A stretch of 23,028 nucleotides of DNA from an uncultured Actinomycetes bacterium (GTDB taxonomy: Bacteria > Actinomycetota > Thermoleophilia > Solirubrobacterales > Solirubrobacteraceae). The first letter of the stretch is position 1; every line of letters begins with the position of its first letter. This document shows positions 6,774 through 15,300 of this stretch, in pieces. The notes below the pieces were generated by a model. It saw only the letters and a program-made list of their open reading frames with translations. It was not told the DNA's origin and ran no database searches. The stretch covers positions 1-23,028 of the forward strand of contig CALAQT010000555.1 of assembly GCA_937888775.1 (NCBI GenBank), in the 5' to 3' direction. A program made the position numbers and the translations under genes.

Positions 6774-7007
6774 CTACCACTTGGTAGAGAGCATCCTGTA
6801 GATTGTCCGCCGGTTGCACTCAAGTGCGGCGGCTAGCTGCGTCTGCGTCGCCGAGCGCTCCACAACGAGGTTTCGCACCGCGGTTCGCAGCGCCTTGCGC
6901 GCGGACGCCTTAGACGAGGTTTGGACAGCCTGCCGCAGGCGCTCGATGCTGATGCCAGCCCGCTCCTCTAGGAGCCAAACAGCACTATCGGGGTCATCAG
7001 TTTGCAT
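6774..7007 (-). CDS. Small helix-turn-helix protein, 77 residues
   Basis: The C-terminal third contains a Fis/recombinase-like helix-turn-helix (TQTQLAAALECNRRTIYRML, about residues 54-73). The N-terminal part is helical and acidic (MQTDDPDSAVWLLEERAGIS). It could be a DNA-binding regulator or an excision/partition accessory factor of the surrounding mobile block. The gene is the last of a minus-strand series: it follows the 123-residue gene by 35 bases and is followed by a short terminator. The ribosome binding site is weak. Confidence 0.6.
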   Translation of the reverse strand: MQTDDPDSAVWLLEERAGISIERLRQAVQTSSKASARKALRTAVRNLVVERSATQTQLAAALECNRRTIYRMLSTKW

Positions 7008-7042
7008 GGCTCATTCTACCGTGCGCTTGGGCTGAAAGCCGG

Positions 7043-7414
7043 TCACTGAAAGTCGCCGCCCGGAACGTCGGGTAGGTCGGCGGGCCACTTTTCCCAGGGC
7101 AGGAACGTACGTGCGGTGTGACGGCGCGCGCGCGCCTCGCAGGGATACGGGTAAGGACGGCGCGCGTGCGTCCAGAGTCCGCACGTCAGGCCCTCGTTGG
7201 CGACAATGCCCGGACTGGGCTCCCAGCCGTCAGGTACGTCGCCGCCGATGCGCCATGCTATCTCCGCCCACAGTGTTTCGCGGGTGCAGTTGAATCCCCG
7301 GCAGGCTTGCTTTTGCAGGCTCGCCCAGTCGGTGTAGGGCACGAGGACGCCATTCGACAGCCGCATCCAGTAGCGGCCATCGGTTGCCCAGCAGCGTCCA
7401 TCGAAGGCGGGCAT
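7043..7414 (-). CDS. Unknown Trp-rich protein, 123 residues, coupled to the serine recombinase
   Basis: The start codon shares one base with the stop of the serine recombinase (TAATG), so the two genes are translationally coupled. The protein begins MPAFDGRCWATDGRYWMRLS and has many Trp (8) plus five Cys (GRCWA, KQACRG, FNCTR, LTCGLW, YPCEA), mostly in the N-terminal and central parts. It ends EKWPADLPDVPGGDFQ. No signal peptide or membrane helix is visible. I do not recognise a family. The tight coupling suggests a role with the recombinase or in the same mobile element. The Cys/His content would allow metal binding, which is inference. Confidence 0.6.
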   Translation of the reverse strand: MPAFDGRCWATDGRYWMRLSNGVLVPYTDWASLQKQACRGFNCTRETLWAEIAWRIGGDVPDGWEPSPGIVANEGLTCGLWTHARRPYPYPCEARARRHTARTFLPWEKWPADLPDVPGGDFQ

Positions 7415-8082
7415 TAGGCTGGCGCCTCTCGCTCAAGGCGCAGGACAACGTTGCGGACGGTTGCGGCGTGCCAAGCCTTGCCCTTGAGCGCGCAGGGCAC
7501 GCCGTCCTGATTTAGCTCGCGTGCGATGGCGCCGAACGAGCGCCCCTCGCTGCGCTCGCGGGCGATGCGCTGTGCAACGTCAGGTGCTAGGCGGCTGACA
7601 GCGCCGGGGCTACCCTTGGGCGCGCCGAGCGGGACGCCCTTGGCACGCGCAGCGGCTAACCCCTCGCGGGTACGCTCCCGAATGATGTCGCGCTCCCACT
7701 CGGCGACAGCGAACAGAACGTGAGCGCTCAAGCGCCCGGCCGCGGTGCTCATGTCGAGCGCAGGGTCAAGGACAACCAACGTCCAGCCGTTCTCGTCGGC
7801 GCGCTTGATGAGCGTCAGCAAGTCGAGCAGCGAACGACTCAGCCGGTCGAGGCGTGCAACCACGAGGCCGTCAGCGTCCCCAGCGTCGAGACGTGCGAGC
7901 GCGTAGGTCAAACCTATGCGCTGCGTTGACTTGGCCGAGACGCCTCGGTCCTCCACCCACTCAAGCGTCCAGTCGGTGCGCCGCTCGGACTCGGCGGTGA
8001 TCGCCGCGCGCTGCGCTGGCAGGCCGTGGCCGTTGTCCACCTGTTCGGCGGTTGACACTCGTGTGTAGGCGAGCATTCTCAT
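7414..8082 (-). CDS. Serine recombinase (resolvase/invertase family)
   Basis: A 222-residue small serine recombinase. The catalytic domain starts MRMLAYTRVSTAEQ with nucleophile Ser10; the conserved arginines follow in ARLDRLSRS (R77, R80, R83). The long helix region is WERDIIRERTREGL (about residues 129-142). A C-terminal helix-turn-helix lies around GRSFGAIARELNQDGVPC (about 180-197). These enzymes cut and rejoin DNA at specific sites through a 5' phosphoserine. I chose the ATG at 8082 because GAGAGGA lies just upstream and it gives the family-typical N-terminus; a longer frame extends to 8217. Its stop overlaps the next gene by one base. All key residues I can check are present, so it may be active. 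Confidence 0.92.
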   Translation of the reverse strand: MRMLAYTRVSTAEQVDNGHGLPAQRAAITAESERRTDWTLEWVEDRGVSAKSTQRIGLTYALARLDAGDADGLVVARLDRLSRSLLDLLTLIKRADENGWTLVVLDPALDMSTAAGRLSAHVLFAVAEWERDIIRERTREGLAAARAKGVPLGAPKGSPGAVSRLAPDVAQRIARERSEGRSFGAIARELNQDGVPCALKGKAWHAATVRNVVLRLEREAPA

Positions 8083-8510
8083 TGTGGGTTGTCCTCTCAG
8101 GGTGCGCGTATAGGTCGGAGACACCAGTATAGCAGTCGTGCCGACCGTTTCGACCTGTACGCGCAGGGTCCTGCGCCTGCCAGCGCCTCGGGCGAGCGCC
8201 GATCCCTGCGCCTCCACACTCGGGCCAGGAAAAATCTAAGCGGGCCGGACATCCGGCAGCAGCGATGCAGATAATCATTTCGCGCTCGCTCGGGCAGGGT
8301 TTGGGCGCTCAGGGGCGGGTGCGCGGGCGCGCGCCAGCGCTGCGCGCGGCGGGGCGGGCCGAACGCTAGGCGGTGGTCCTACACGGAGAGGGCAGGCGCG
8401 CAGCAGGCCAGACGGTGCGCCCTCGTGCGTCCTCCGCGCGCCTCAGACTGCGCCAGGTATGCGTGCGTAGGGGTAGGCAGGGTGCCGCAGGCGCGCGCAT
8501 AGAGACAGGC
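8083..8510. other. Non-coding stretch upstream of the serine recombinase
   Basis: No convincing gene is visible. On the minus strand a TATACT resembling a -10 box occurs at 8127-8132, upstream of the recombinase ribosome binding site, but without a good -35. A hairpin, GCCGGA-CA-TCCGGC (8244-8257), is followed on the minus strand after 9 bases by a T-run (8230-8234) and may end transcription from the genes at 8511-8994. The part from about 8290 to 8500 is extremely G/C-rich and low in pattern. Confidence 0.4.
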
Positions 8511-8717
8511 TTAGAAGGCGGCGTAGTCCTTACCGCGTGCGCCGGGGTGCAGGCGTTGTGTCGAATACGCGAGTGAGCGGCGCGCTCCCTCAGCCATCGC
8601 CCTTTCTTGGTCCAACTCCGCGCGCATCGTTTTGAGCATCTCGCGCAGGTTTGAGACTTGATACCTCAGTGCCCTGTTCTCGTCGGCGAGCGGTTCGGCC
8701 GTCACGGTGTCAGTCAT
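8511..8717 (-). CDS. Small coiled-coil protein, 68 residues
   Basis: Starting at the ATG at 8717 the protein reads MTDTVTAEPLADENRALRYQ and then continues as a heptad-like helix (VSNLREMLKTMRAELDQERA), a likely dimerising coiled coil. The start codon lies inside the end of the preceding gene (ATGACTGA, 8-base overlap), which indicates coupled translation and argues against the longer frame from 8759. I do not recognise a family; small coiled-coil proteins are common accessory proteins in phage- and plasmid-like elements. Confidence 0.55.
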   Translation of the reverse strand: MTDTVTAEPLADENRALRYQVSNLREMLKTMRAELDQERAMAEGARRSLAYSTQRLHPGARGKDYAAF

Positions 8718-8994
8718 CGCGGGCCACGTTGACGGGGCGTATATTGTACCTGAAAGCACCGACGCGCTCAGTGCCGACGCTGTCGCTGTCCTCGTAATAC
8801 CGGGCGATGCGCTTTTCCGAACGGTTGATTGACTTGTGCGTTATCCGCTGGGCGCGTTCCAGCCCAGTAAGATTTCGCCACCAGGCGGCGTCGATTGCGG
8901 CTTTCTGTTCCGGGTGGGCGGCCCGCCAGGTTTTGCTACTGGCGCGCCACTGTGCCCGACGCCGTTCGATGCGGTCCGTGGCCGTGCCGCTCAC
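8710..8994 (-). CDS. Small basic protein, 94 residues
   Basis: A GTG start at 8994 is the only start available, because a stop lies four codons upstream. AGGCGG precedes it. The product is highly charged and Trp-containing: RIERRRAQWRASSKTWRAAH near the N-terminus and QRITHKSINRSEKRIARYYE in the middle. This resembles a DNA- or RNA-binding accessory protein, but I recognise no family. It overlaps the next gene by 8 bases, and its GTG overlaps a TGA that closes the alternative C-terminal frame of the tyrosine recombinase, so these genes probably form one transcript. Confidence 0.55.
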   Translation of the reverse strand: MSGTATDRIERRRAQWRASSKTWRAAHPEQKAAIDAAWWRNLTGLERAQRITHKSINRSEKRIARYYEDSDSVGTERVGAFRYNIRPVNVARDD

Positions 8995-9036
8995 GTCAGC
9001 CGCCTACGGGTGATAGTTGTCCGGCCGTCGCCGTGC

Positions 9037-9630
9037 TCAATGGCAATGTCCGTGCCTTGAATCAGGATAGGCGTCGCGTTTCGTCGCAGCGCTGGCGTGG
9101 CCTAGCTGGCCGCTGATCGCATCGAGGCGAGCGCCTCCCCGCACGAGCGCAGTTGCGTGCGAGTGGCGCAGCCCATGCGGGTGGACCCGCTTGTCGATCC
9201 CGGCGCGCTTAGCAAGCTGCGGCAGCAACGCGCGGAGATAGCTCGGGTCGAGCTTGTGCCCGCGCGTGCGGTTGGCGCCCTTGCTGATGGAACAGAACAC
9301 TGTCGAACCCCTCGGGAGCCCTAGAGCGGCGCGCATGGCAAGCCACAGCGCCAACCATGCGCCAGCCTCGGGGCGCAGCGCCGCAACGCGGGCTTTGTTG
9401 CCCTTGCCATGCCGGACCCTGAGCGCGCGAGCATGTTCGAGCACATCGCGAGGTTCGAGGTCGAGCGCTTCGCTGATCCTCAGACCCGAACCCCACATCA
9501 CTGCCAGCAGCGCTCGGTTGCGCGTCGCCAGCAAGCCGTCACCCTCGATGGCTTCGAGCAGCGCTCGAAACTCGTCATCTGTCAGGGGCTCGGGTGGATA
9601 CGTTTTGCCTGCGTTCGCTGGCGCGCTCAT
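9037..9630 (-). CDS. Tyrosine recombinase (phage-type integrase), compact
   Basis: From the ATG at 9630, preceded by AGGAGACAGC, a 197-residue catalytic domain is encoded with the tyrosine-recombinase residues in order: R51 (GLRISEALD), a Lys in HGKGNKAR (K76/K79), H152 and R155 (HPHGLRHSHAT), H178 (QLGHAS) and Y188. The usual N-terminal core-binding domain is short or absent. The C-terminus is odd. His178 to Tyr188 is one residue longer than usual, and after Tyr188 the frame ends in DSRHGHCH. The +1 frame continues LIQGTDIAIEHGDG and ends TRRRLT with a TGA overlapping the GTG of the next gene. A one-base indel, or translational frameshift, near Tyr188 is possible. The enzyme would integrate or excise the surrounding element. 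Confidence 0.88.
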   Translation of the reverse strand: MSAPANAGKTYPPEPLTDDEFRALLEAIEGDGLLATRNRALLAVMWGSGLRISEALDLEPRDVLEHARALRVRHGKGNKARVAALRPEAGAWLALWLAMRAALGLPRGSTVFCSISKGANRTRGHKLDPSYLRALLPQLAKRAGIDKRVHPHGLRHSHATALVRGGARLDAISGQLGHASAATKRDAYPDSRHGHCH

Positions 9631-10168
9631 GCTGTCTCCTCTGTCTCCTCGAATTGTGCTGATTAGCAGCAATGATAGCAGGCCGTCGCACGCTTTTGTA
9701 TGAAAGCGTATGAGCACGGGCGCTGACAGGGCCTCGGCAGGACCTCAGTAGTGGAAGCGTATGACCTCGGGAGCGTTGGGCGCGCGCAGTTCGGGCGCCA
9801 GGCGTGGCGGGCCCAGGCGCACCCAGCGCCTCGGGCGGGAAATCACGCCGCCCGACATCGAGCCCCTCGGCGCCCAGCAAAATCACTTGTGTGAGGGTTG
9901 ACCAACGTTTACGGGCGTGGGCGGCGCTGACGGGCGTGCGTTGGGGCCTCGTGCGGGGCGAAATCAGGCCGTTTGCCTCGCGTGCGCGGGCGCGAGCGTC
10001 GGGCGGGCCGCGTTGGAGCCGATCCATCAGGGCTGCATGGATCGTGGCGTGGCTCCGGTCACGGCACTTCGCAAGACTCCCGCTGTTCGGCTGGAAGTGA
10101 CCGCGAGACTCGAACTCTTGCCAAACGTCCCCCACGCCGCGAATGATCGCTGATCGAGCACTCGGCAC
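9575..10168 (-). CDS. Doubtful hypothetical frame upstream of the integrase
   Basis: A 197-residue GTG-initiated frame begins MPSARSAIIRGVGDVWQEFE. Its first roughly 120 residues have moderately coding-like composition, but the tail runs through the integrase promoter region and into the integrase start. It has no good ribosome binding site and no recognisable domain. It may be a decayed gene at the right edge of the mobile block or a chance frame. If it is not real, then 9765-10303 contains no gene that I can support. Confidence 0.22.
   Translation of the reverse strand: MPSARSAIIRGVGDVWQEFESRGHFQPNSGSLAKCRDRSHATIHAALMDRLQRGPPDARARAREANGLISPRTRPQRTPVSAAHARKRWSTLTQVILLGAEGLDVGRRDFPPEALGAPGPATPGARTARAQRSRGHTLPLLRSCRGPVSARAHTLSYKSVRRPAIIAANQHNSRRQRRQHERASERRQNVSTRAPDR
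9701..9764. repeat. Direct repeat upstream of the tyrosine recombinase
   Basis: TGAAAGCGTATGA (9701-9713) and TGGAAGCGTATGA (9752-9764) are 51 bases apart, with further similarity on their right sides (CGGG in both). They lie about 70-130 bases upstream of the integrase start. They could be regulator or integrase arm-binding sites. Confidence 0.55.
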
Positions 10169-10350
10169 CCAAATGGTGGGCCTTGTGGGCGGATCGGGAT
10201 CCGTGATGGCCTCTGTGGCCTCTGTGCCCTCACAGGAGCCCCTCGGACCGTCGTAGGTAGTGAATTATTCCACCCCACGGAGACGATCACTCCTGGATTG
10301 GCGCTACGGGATCCCGCTGACCGCGACGGGCGTGGAGCTGTCGGTGGTCG

Positions 10351-10572
10351 TCCCGTTCCCCAGCTGCCCTTCGCTGTTGTCCCCCCAGCAGTCGACCTGC
10401 CCGCCTGACAGCAGCGCGCACGATTGCGCGTCGCCGGTGGCGATCTGGGTGGCGTTGGTGATCCCGCTGACGGCGACCGGCACGTCGCTGGTCGCGGTGG
10501 TCCCGTTCCCCAGCTGCCCTTCGCTGTTGTCCCCCCAGCAGTCGACCTGCCCGCCTGACAGCAGCGCGCACG
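10351..10572. repeat. 72-base identical repeat, period 150, within RCC1 repeats
   Basis: Bases 10351-10422 recur identically at 10501-10572, and a diverged third copy starts at 10651. The 150-base period equals one 50-residue RCC1 repeat. Identity at DNA level between two repeats suggests recent duplication or gene conversion. Confidence 0.85.
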
Positions 10573-10760
10573 TGTGGTAGCCACCGGCGGCGATGGCGGT
10601 CGCGTTCGTGATGCCGCTGACGGCCACCGGCGTGCTGCTGTCCGTCGTGGTCCCGTTCCCCAACTGCCCATAACCGTTGTCGCCCCAGCAGTCGACGCCG
10701 CCGCTGGGGAGCAGCGCGCACGTGTGCCCGTCACCGGCGGCGAGGTGTGCTGCCTGCGGA

Positions 10761-10823
10761 GGCGGCACCGGCGGCACCGGGGGCACCGGGGGCACCGGGG
10801 GCACCGGGGGCACCGGGGGCGGC
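10761..10823. repeat. 9-base tandem repeat encoding a VPP linker
   Basis: GGCACCGGG-type 9-mers repeat about six times and encode the Pro-rich VPP linker on the minus strand, between the globular middle and the RCC1 repeats. Such arrays easily change length. Confidence 0.8.
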
Positions 10824-12211
10824 GTGGACCTGGCCGGTTCGCAGCGTGTCGGCCCCCACAGGGGGAGGGTGAACAGCGGTGGTGTGCTGGGCGACTGAAC
10901 GGTCCAGCGCCCAAGTTGCGCTTCGGCGTTGAAGGAGGCGAACGTCACCTGGGTCATGCAGCCGCTGCCCGCGGGGGCGCTCGCCTGCGCGGTGAAGTCG
11001 TAATCGTTGTTGAAGTTCAGGGTGGCGTCGGCACCGGCGAAGATGCTGCCGAGCCCGACTTTCACTCCCGCCCCGAACCCGGCGCTGACCGCGACCGCAG
11101 CGGCCGCGTTGACGTGCTCCGTCGGATGCGAGAACGCGACCTGCGGCGCGAACAGCAACGCCGGGGGCGTCCCGACCGTGTTGACCGCGGCGTGCACGTG
11201 CAGGCCGAGCTGCGCGTCGAACCCGACCCCGCCACCGACCGAGCCGTGCACGTCGCCGTACACCGAGCCGGTCACGGGGACGCCGGCGACAACCGCCTGG
11301 AACGGGATGTCGACCTCGCACGAGAGCCCGAGGGTCGCGCCCTGCAGGTCCGTCACGCCGGCCTCAATGTCGAAGTCGGTGGCGAGGCTGAGGCCGACGG
11401 GGATGTGCGCGCCGAATATCGAGATGGTGTTCCAGCCGCCGGAGAAACGGGCGTTGCGTATCGTCCGGTAGAACCCGACCCCGTTCGCGATGGACGGCCC
11501 GCACTGCCCGACCGCAGCCAACCTCGCTCGCCGGTCACCCGCCGCAGACGGGCTCCCCAGGTTCAGCGGCACGTCGAAAGTGGCGACCGGCACGACCGAG
11601 AACACCGACACCGGCGTGAGCGTGACCGTCGTCGAGCCCGCCTGCCGGGTTACCGACCGCACCCGTGCGAACACGCCGGCCGGCAGCTTCGAGCTCGCAG
11701 GCAGCGAGAGCACCTGGCCGGCAGCCAGCGCCGGACGGCCCGCGAGCCGCACCGAGCTCGGATGCGCGGCGCTCCCGCCGACCGCGAGCACGCGGACGCT
11801 CAGGGCCCGCAGCCCGGGGTTGATGATGGTCCCGTAGGCGCCTGCCAGAGTGACCCGCTGGCCGGGGCTCAGAACGGCGCTCACCGCGCGGCCCGACGCG
11901 ACGGGCCCCCGCCTTCACCGGACCAGTGCCACGCCGCAACCGCACCGCGAGAAGCGTCAACGTGTACCGCCCCGCACGGGCACGCGACAACGTCACGGTC
12001 CGCGAGCGCACCCGCCGACGCAGCCCGGGGCACGGTCAGCACCGCGCTCGGCGCATCACCCGCAGGCAAACCGCCGATACGCACCGACACCGTGCCGCCG
12101 CTCACGGACGCCGACGCCGGCCCGGCCGAACACAACAGCACCAACAGCGCGCCCATCGCGCCAACACAACCCAGCAGGCCCACTCGCCTCACTGCCGCCC
12201 CAATCATCATC

Positions 12212-12226
12212 GTGACCTCCGGTCAC
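12212..12226 (-). promoter_or_regulatory. Palindrome overlapping a ribosome binding site
   Basis: GTGACC and GGTCAC form a perfect 6-bp palindrome around three bases. On the minus strand its right half contains the GGAGGT ribosome binding site of the RCC1-repeat gene (start at 12210). It could be an operator or an RNA hairpin that hides the ribosome binding site. Confidence 0.45.
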
Positions 12227-12274
12227 CTCGACTCAAGCACGACCCCGCAGCCGGCAGTGTCGCATGTACGGCAA

Positions 12275-12291
12275 CAGCACGCAGTGCTGTA
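12275..12291 (-). terminator. Candidate hairpin between the two secreted-protein genes
   Basis: ACAGCAC (12275-12281) and GTGCTGT (12285-12291) pair perfectly around GCA, about 50 bases after the propeller gene stop. No T-run follows, so its role as a terminator is uncertain. Confidence 0.3.
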
Positions 12292-12340
12292 CCCGTTCGG
12301 AGACGCCAGCGCGGTCTTCCCGCCATCCCGAGGAGGTTTA

Positions 12341-15300
12341 TCATCCCGCGGATGTATACGTAACAGCGTTGCTGTTGTAGTCAACCCCAAGGCAGAACGA
12401 CGATGACGTGCAAGACACCGCTGGCATCCAAGCGCCGCTGGGAAGAACCGCCGGCGCACTCCAAGATGAGCCGTCGAATGTAAGCCACTCGCCGCCGAAG
12501 TCAACCGCAAGACAGAAGGATGATGACGTGCAAGACACCGACTCCATCCGATTGGGGAAGGGGGTGTCGACGTGGACGGTCTTCCAAGATGACCCGTTGA
12601 ACATCAGCGCGTTGCCGGCCTCGTCACCCGCAACACAGAACGAGGACGACGAGCACGACACCGCACTTAGATAATTGCCTGCGTCGATGCTGACCGGTGG
12701 GCTCCAGGAGAGGCCATTGAATGTCATGGCGTTGCCGGCGGAGTCAACCGCAAGGCAGAATGATGATGAGGGACACGAGACCGCCTCTACCGAACTGCTG
12801 TCGATGCCGACGCGGTTGCTCCAGGAGTTGCCGTCGAACGTCATCACGTGGCTGGACAAGTCGTTATTGTGGTCCACGACGACGCAGAACGATGCTGACG
12901 AGCAAGACAGTGACAGCCCGGCCGAGCCGCCGTGCGCGATGTGGACTGGTGCGCCCCAAGAGGTGCCGTTGAAAGTCAGCGCATACTCGTCGACGACACC
13001 ACCAGGGGCATTCCAACCAACGGCGAGGCAGAAAGACGCCGTGGGACAAGAGACGTTGGTGAGGTCGCCGACGCCGCTGCTGGCGGGCGCGCTCCACGAG
13101 ACCCCATCGAACATCGCGACATTGCCGTAATAGTCGACGGCAGCGCAAAACGTCGGCGACGAGCACGAGACCGAGCTGGCCGCGGTCGGCGACAGACCTG
13201 TCCCGGTCGGAGGGTTCCAGGTGGCACTTGCCGGTCCGCTTCCGCCGCCATTGGTTTGGAAAGTGACGGTGTCGCGGGCGAACGGGGAGTGTTGGCCGGT
13301 GGCGTCGAAGGCGTAGGTGTAGAAGCTGTAGGACTGTGCGTCGCCGGCGGGCGGGTTGATCATGAGCGTACCGTCGGGCGCGAGTGTGACCCACGATGGG
13401 ACCGGGTAGAGGTTGTAGAAGTGGTAGGTGTACGGGGGCGTGCCGCCGCTCGCGGAAAGGTGCTCGACTGTTTGCTGGCCGGCCGCGATGGTCCCGAAGC
13501 TCGCCGCGCCGAGGTGAATGTTGGGGTTCGCCGAGGGTGCGTTCGTGGTCGTCCAGTTGAACGAGGTGCTAGATGACGGTCCGCTCGCGTCGGCCGCAGT
13601 GACGGTGACGGTGGAGGTCGCGGCGGTCGTGGGCTTCCCCGTGATCAGCCCGGTCGTGGGGTCGATCGACAGTCCGGCTGGTAGGCCGCTGGCCGTGTAG
13701 CGCAGCGCGCCGTTGTCGGTGTCGCTGGCATGGATCGGAAGGTTCACGGCGGTGCCGACGGTCCCGGTCTGGTTGCCGGGCGGGGTTACTGTGACGGACG
13801 GGCTGCCGCTGGCGGCTGTGTATCTGAGGTTGGCTTGGAGGTGGCCGATCCCGAGCTGCTGCTTGAGCGTGATCGCTGCGCCGAACCCCAGTAAGACCTT
13901 GCCGACAACCTTGAGAACCTTCGCGCCGAGGTGCAAGCTCTGGGCGGCGGCGAAGAGGCACTTGGCCCAGCTCAGCGTGCTCCGGCCGGTCTTGGCCGGA
14001 CTGTAGCCGCACTGCACGACCGCGTTATACAGAGCACCGGCCGCCCCGGCGGGGGTCTGGCTCATGATGAACGTGACTACGGTGCCGAGCGGGCTCTCAT
14101 CAACGCCCAGTGAGGCTGTCGAGCCCGCCGGCACGGAGACGCTCACGCTGGCGGTGCCTGGCAGCACGATCGTGGCTGGTGTACCACCAACGCTCCCCGC
14201 ATTGACCTGCTTGTTGATCTTGGCGAACGCATAATCAATCCCGGGATCGCCGCTCGAGCCGATATTGCCGATGCGGACATTGGTGCCGTCGATACTGAGG
14301 ATCAGCACCGTACCGGTGTTGTTGGCAAGCGTCCAGGTCGCAGTTGAGCCCTGAATTGAGACGCAGTACTTCAGCGTCGGCTGATAATCCAGCGCCTGCA
14401 GCGGCGAAAACGCATTCCCGCCGCTCGATACGCCTGGTGCCGACGTGCTGTTCGGTGAGCACGAGGGCGTTGCAGAATGAGCGCTCATGAATGTGGAGAG
14501 GTCCTGACCGAGCCAGTTGCCCAGGTCCAACGAGATGCTGCTCGCCAGCGAGGGCAGCGACACCTTCGGCAGCGAGAACGAAACGAACGACGACAGGCTC
14601 GAGGTCTCATAGGTGACCCTGCCGTGTGCAACGCTCAATGACCTGCCAGCCAACAGCTGCGCGCCCCCGCCATCGAGCAAATGCACCAACACCGGCGTGT
14701 ATCCCCGTCCCAAGCTCTGCAGATCCGGGTCGACCGGCAGCGTCACGCGCACCCTCTTGCCGTGCCCCGACCAGCTCGCATCGATATGGAACCGAACCGC
14801 CGGCCCGGGCAAACCAGCAGCCGATGAATCAAGCGGCGTCGCGGTCGCAGTGGTCGCGCTTGAAACCACGCCTGCAGGAACGGTTAGCGAGAACCCGCCA
14901 GCCGAAATCGTCGTCGCGCGGTTCGGAGACACTCTTCCAGCGACAGAAACGAGAACCTCATGCGCCGCGCCGGATACGAGCCGGCGATTCCCGCGCCACG
15001 CACTCACCCGCAACATCAGAGGCCGCTCGATCGCCCCAACCCTCCACTTCAACGCAAAACGGCGGCTTCTGCTCACGGGGGCGCTCGTGCGAACAACCCA
15101 CCGGCGACCGACCTGCTGCTCTAGCCGGACGCGAGCCCCGCGCGTCGCCGGGCCACTGGCGAGTTGTCCCACGACTCTGAGGTTCCGGCCCGCCACGGTC
15201 GACGACGGATACACGACCGACAGGTTCAGCACCGTCGACTGCGCCGCCAAAGCTCCAGGAGCCAGAATCGACAACATCAACCCGGCCACCAACGCGACAC

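Larger units (their letters stand above)
10304..12210 (-). pseudogene. Secreted RCC1-repeat protein, apparently frameshifted twice and truncated
   Basis: The ATG at 12210 follows a strong GGAGGT site and opens a signal peptide (GLLGCVGAMGALLVLLCSAG). Homology-like sequence then moves from the first frame to a second near the CCCGGGG run at 12024-12030 (SRTVTLSRARAGRYTLTLLA) and to a third near GGGCCCCC at 11903-11910. The third frame stays open to 10304. It encodes a Gly/Ala-rich middle region, a VPP tripeptide linker and three RCC1-type repeats of 50 residues ([21 protein letters not shown] motifs). Proteins of this type often have more repeats; here the frame stops abruptly at SGIP. The protein would be exported. 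Either the gene is dying or two homopolymer indels are sequence errors. It follows the propeller gene on the same strand. Confidence 0.72.

Noticed and set aside
10574..12406. 610-codon plus-strand frame
   Set aside because: It is the antisense of the RCC1-repeat gene region; the translation is Arg/Gly/Ala-rich without motifs, while the minus strand has clear domains.
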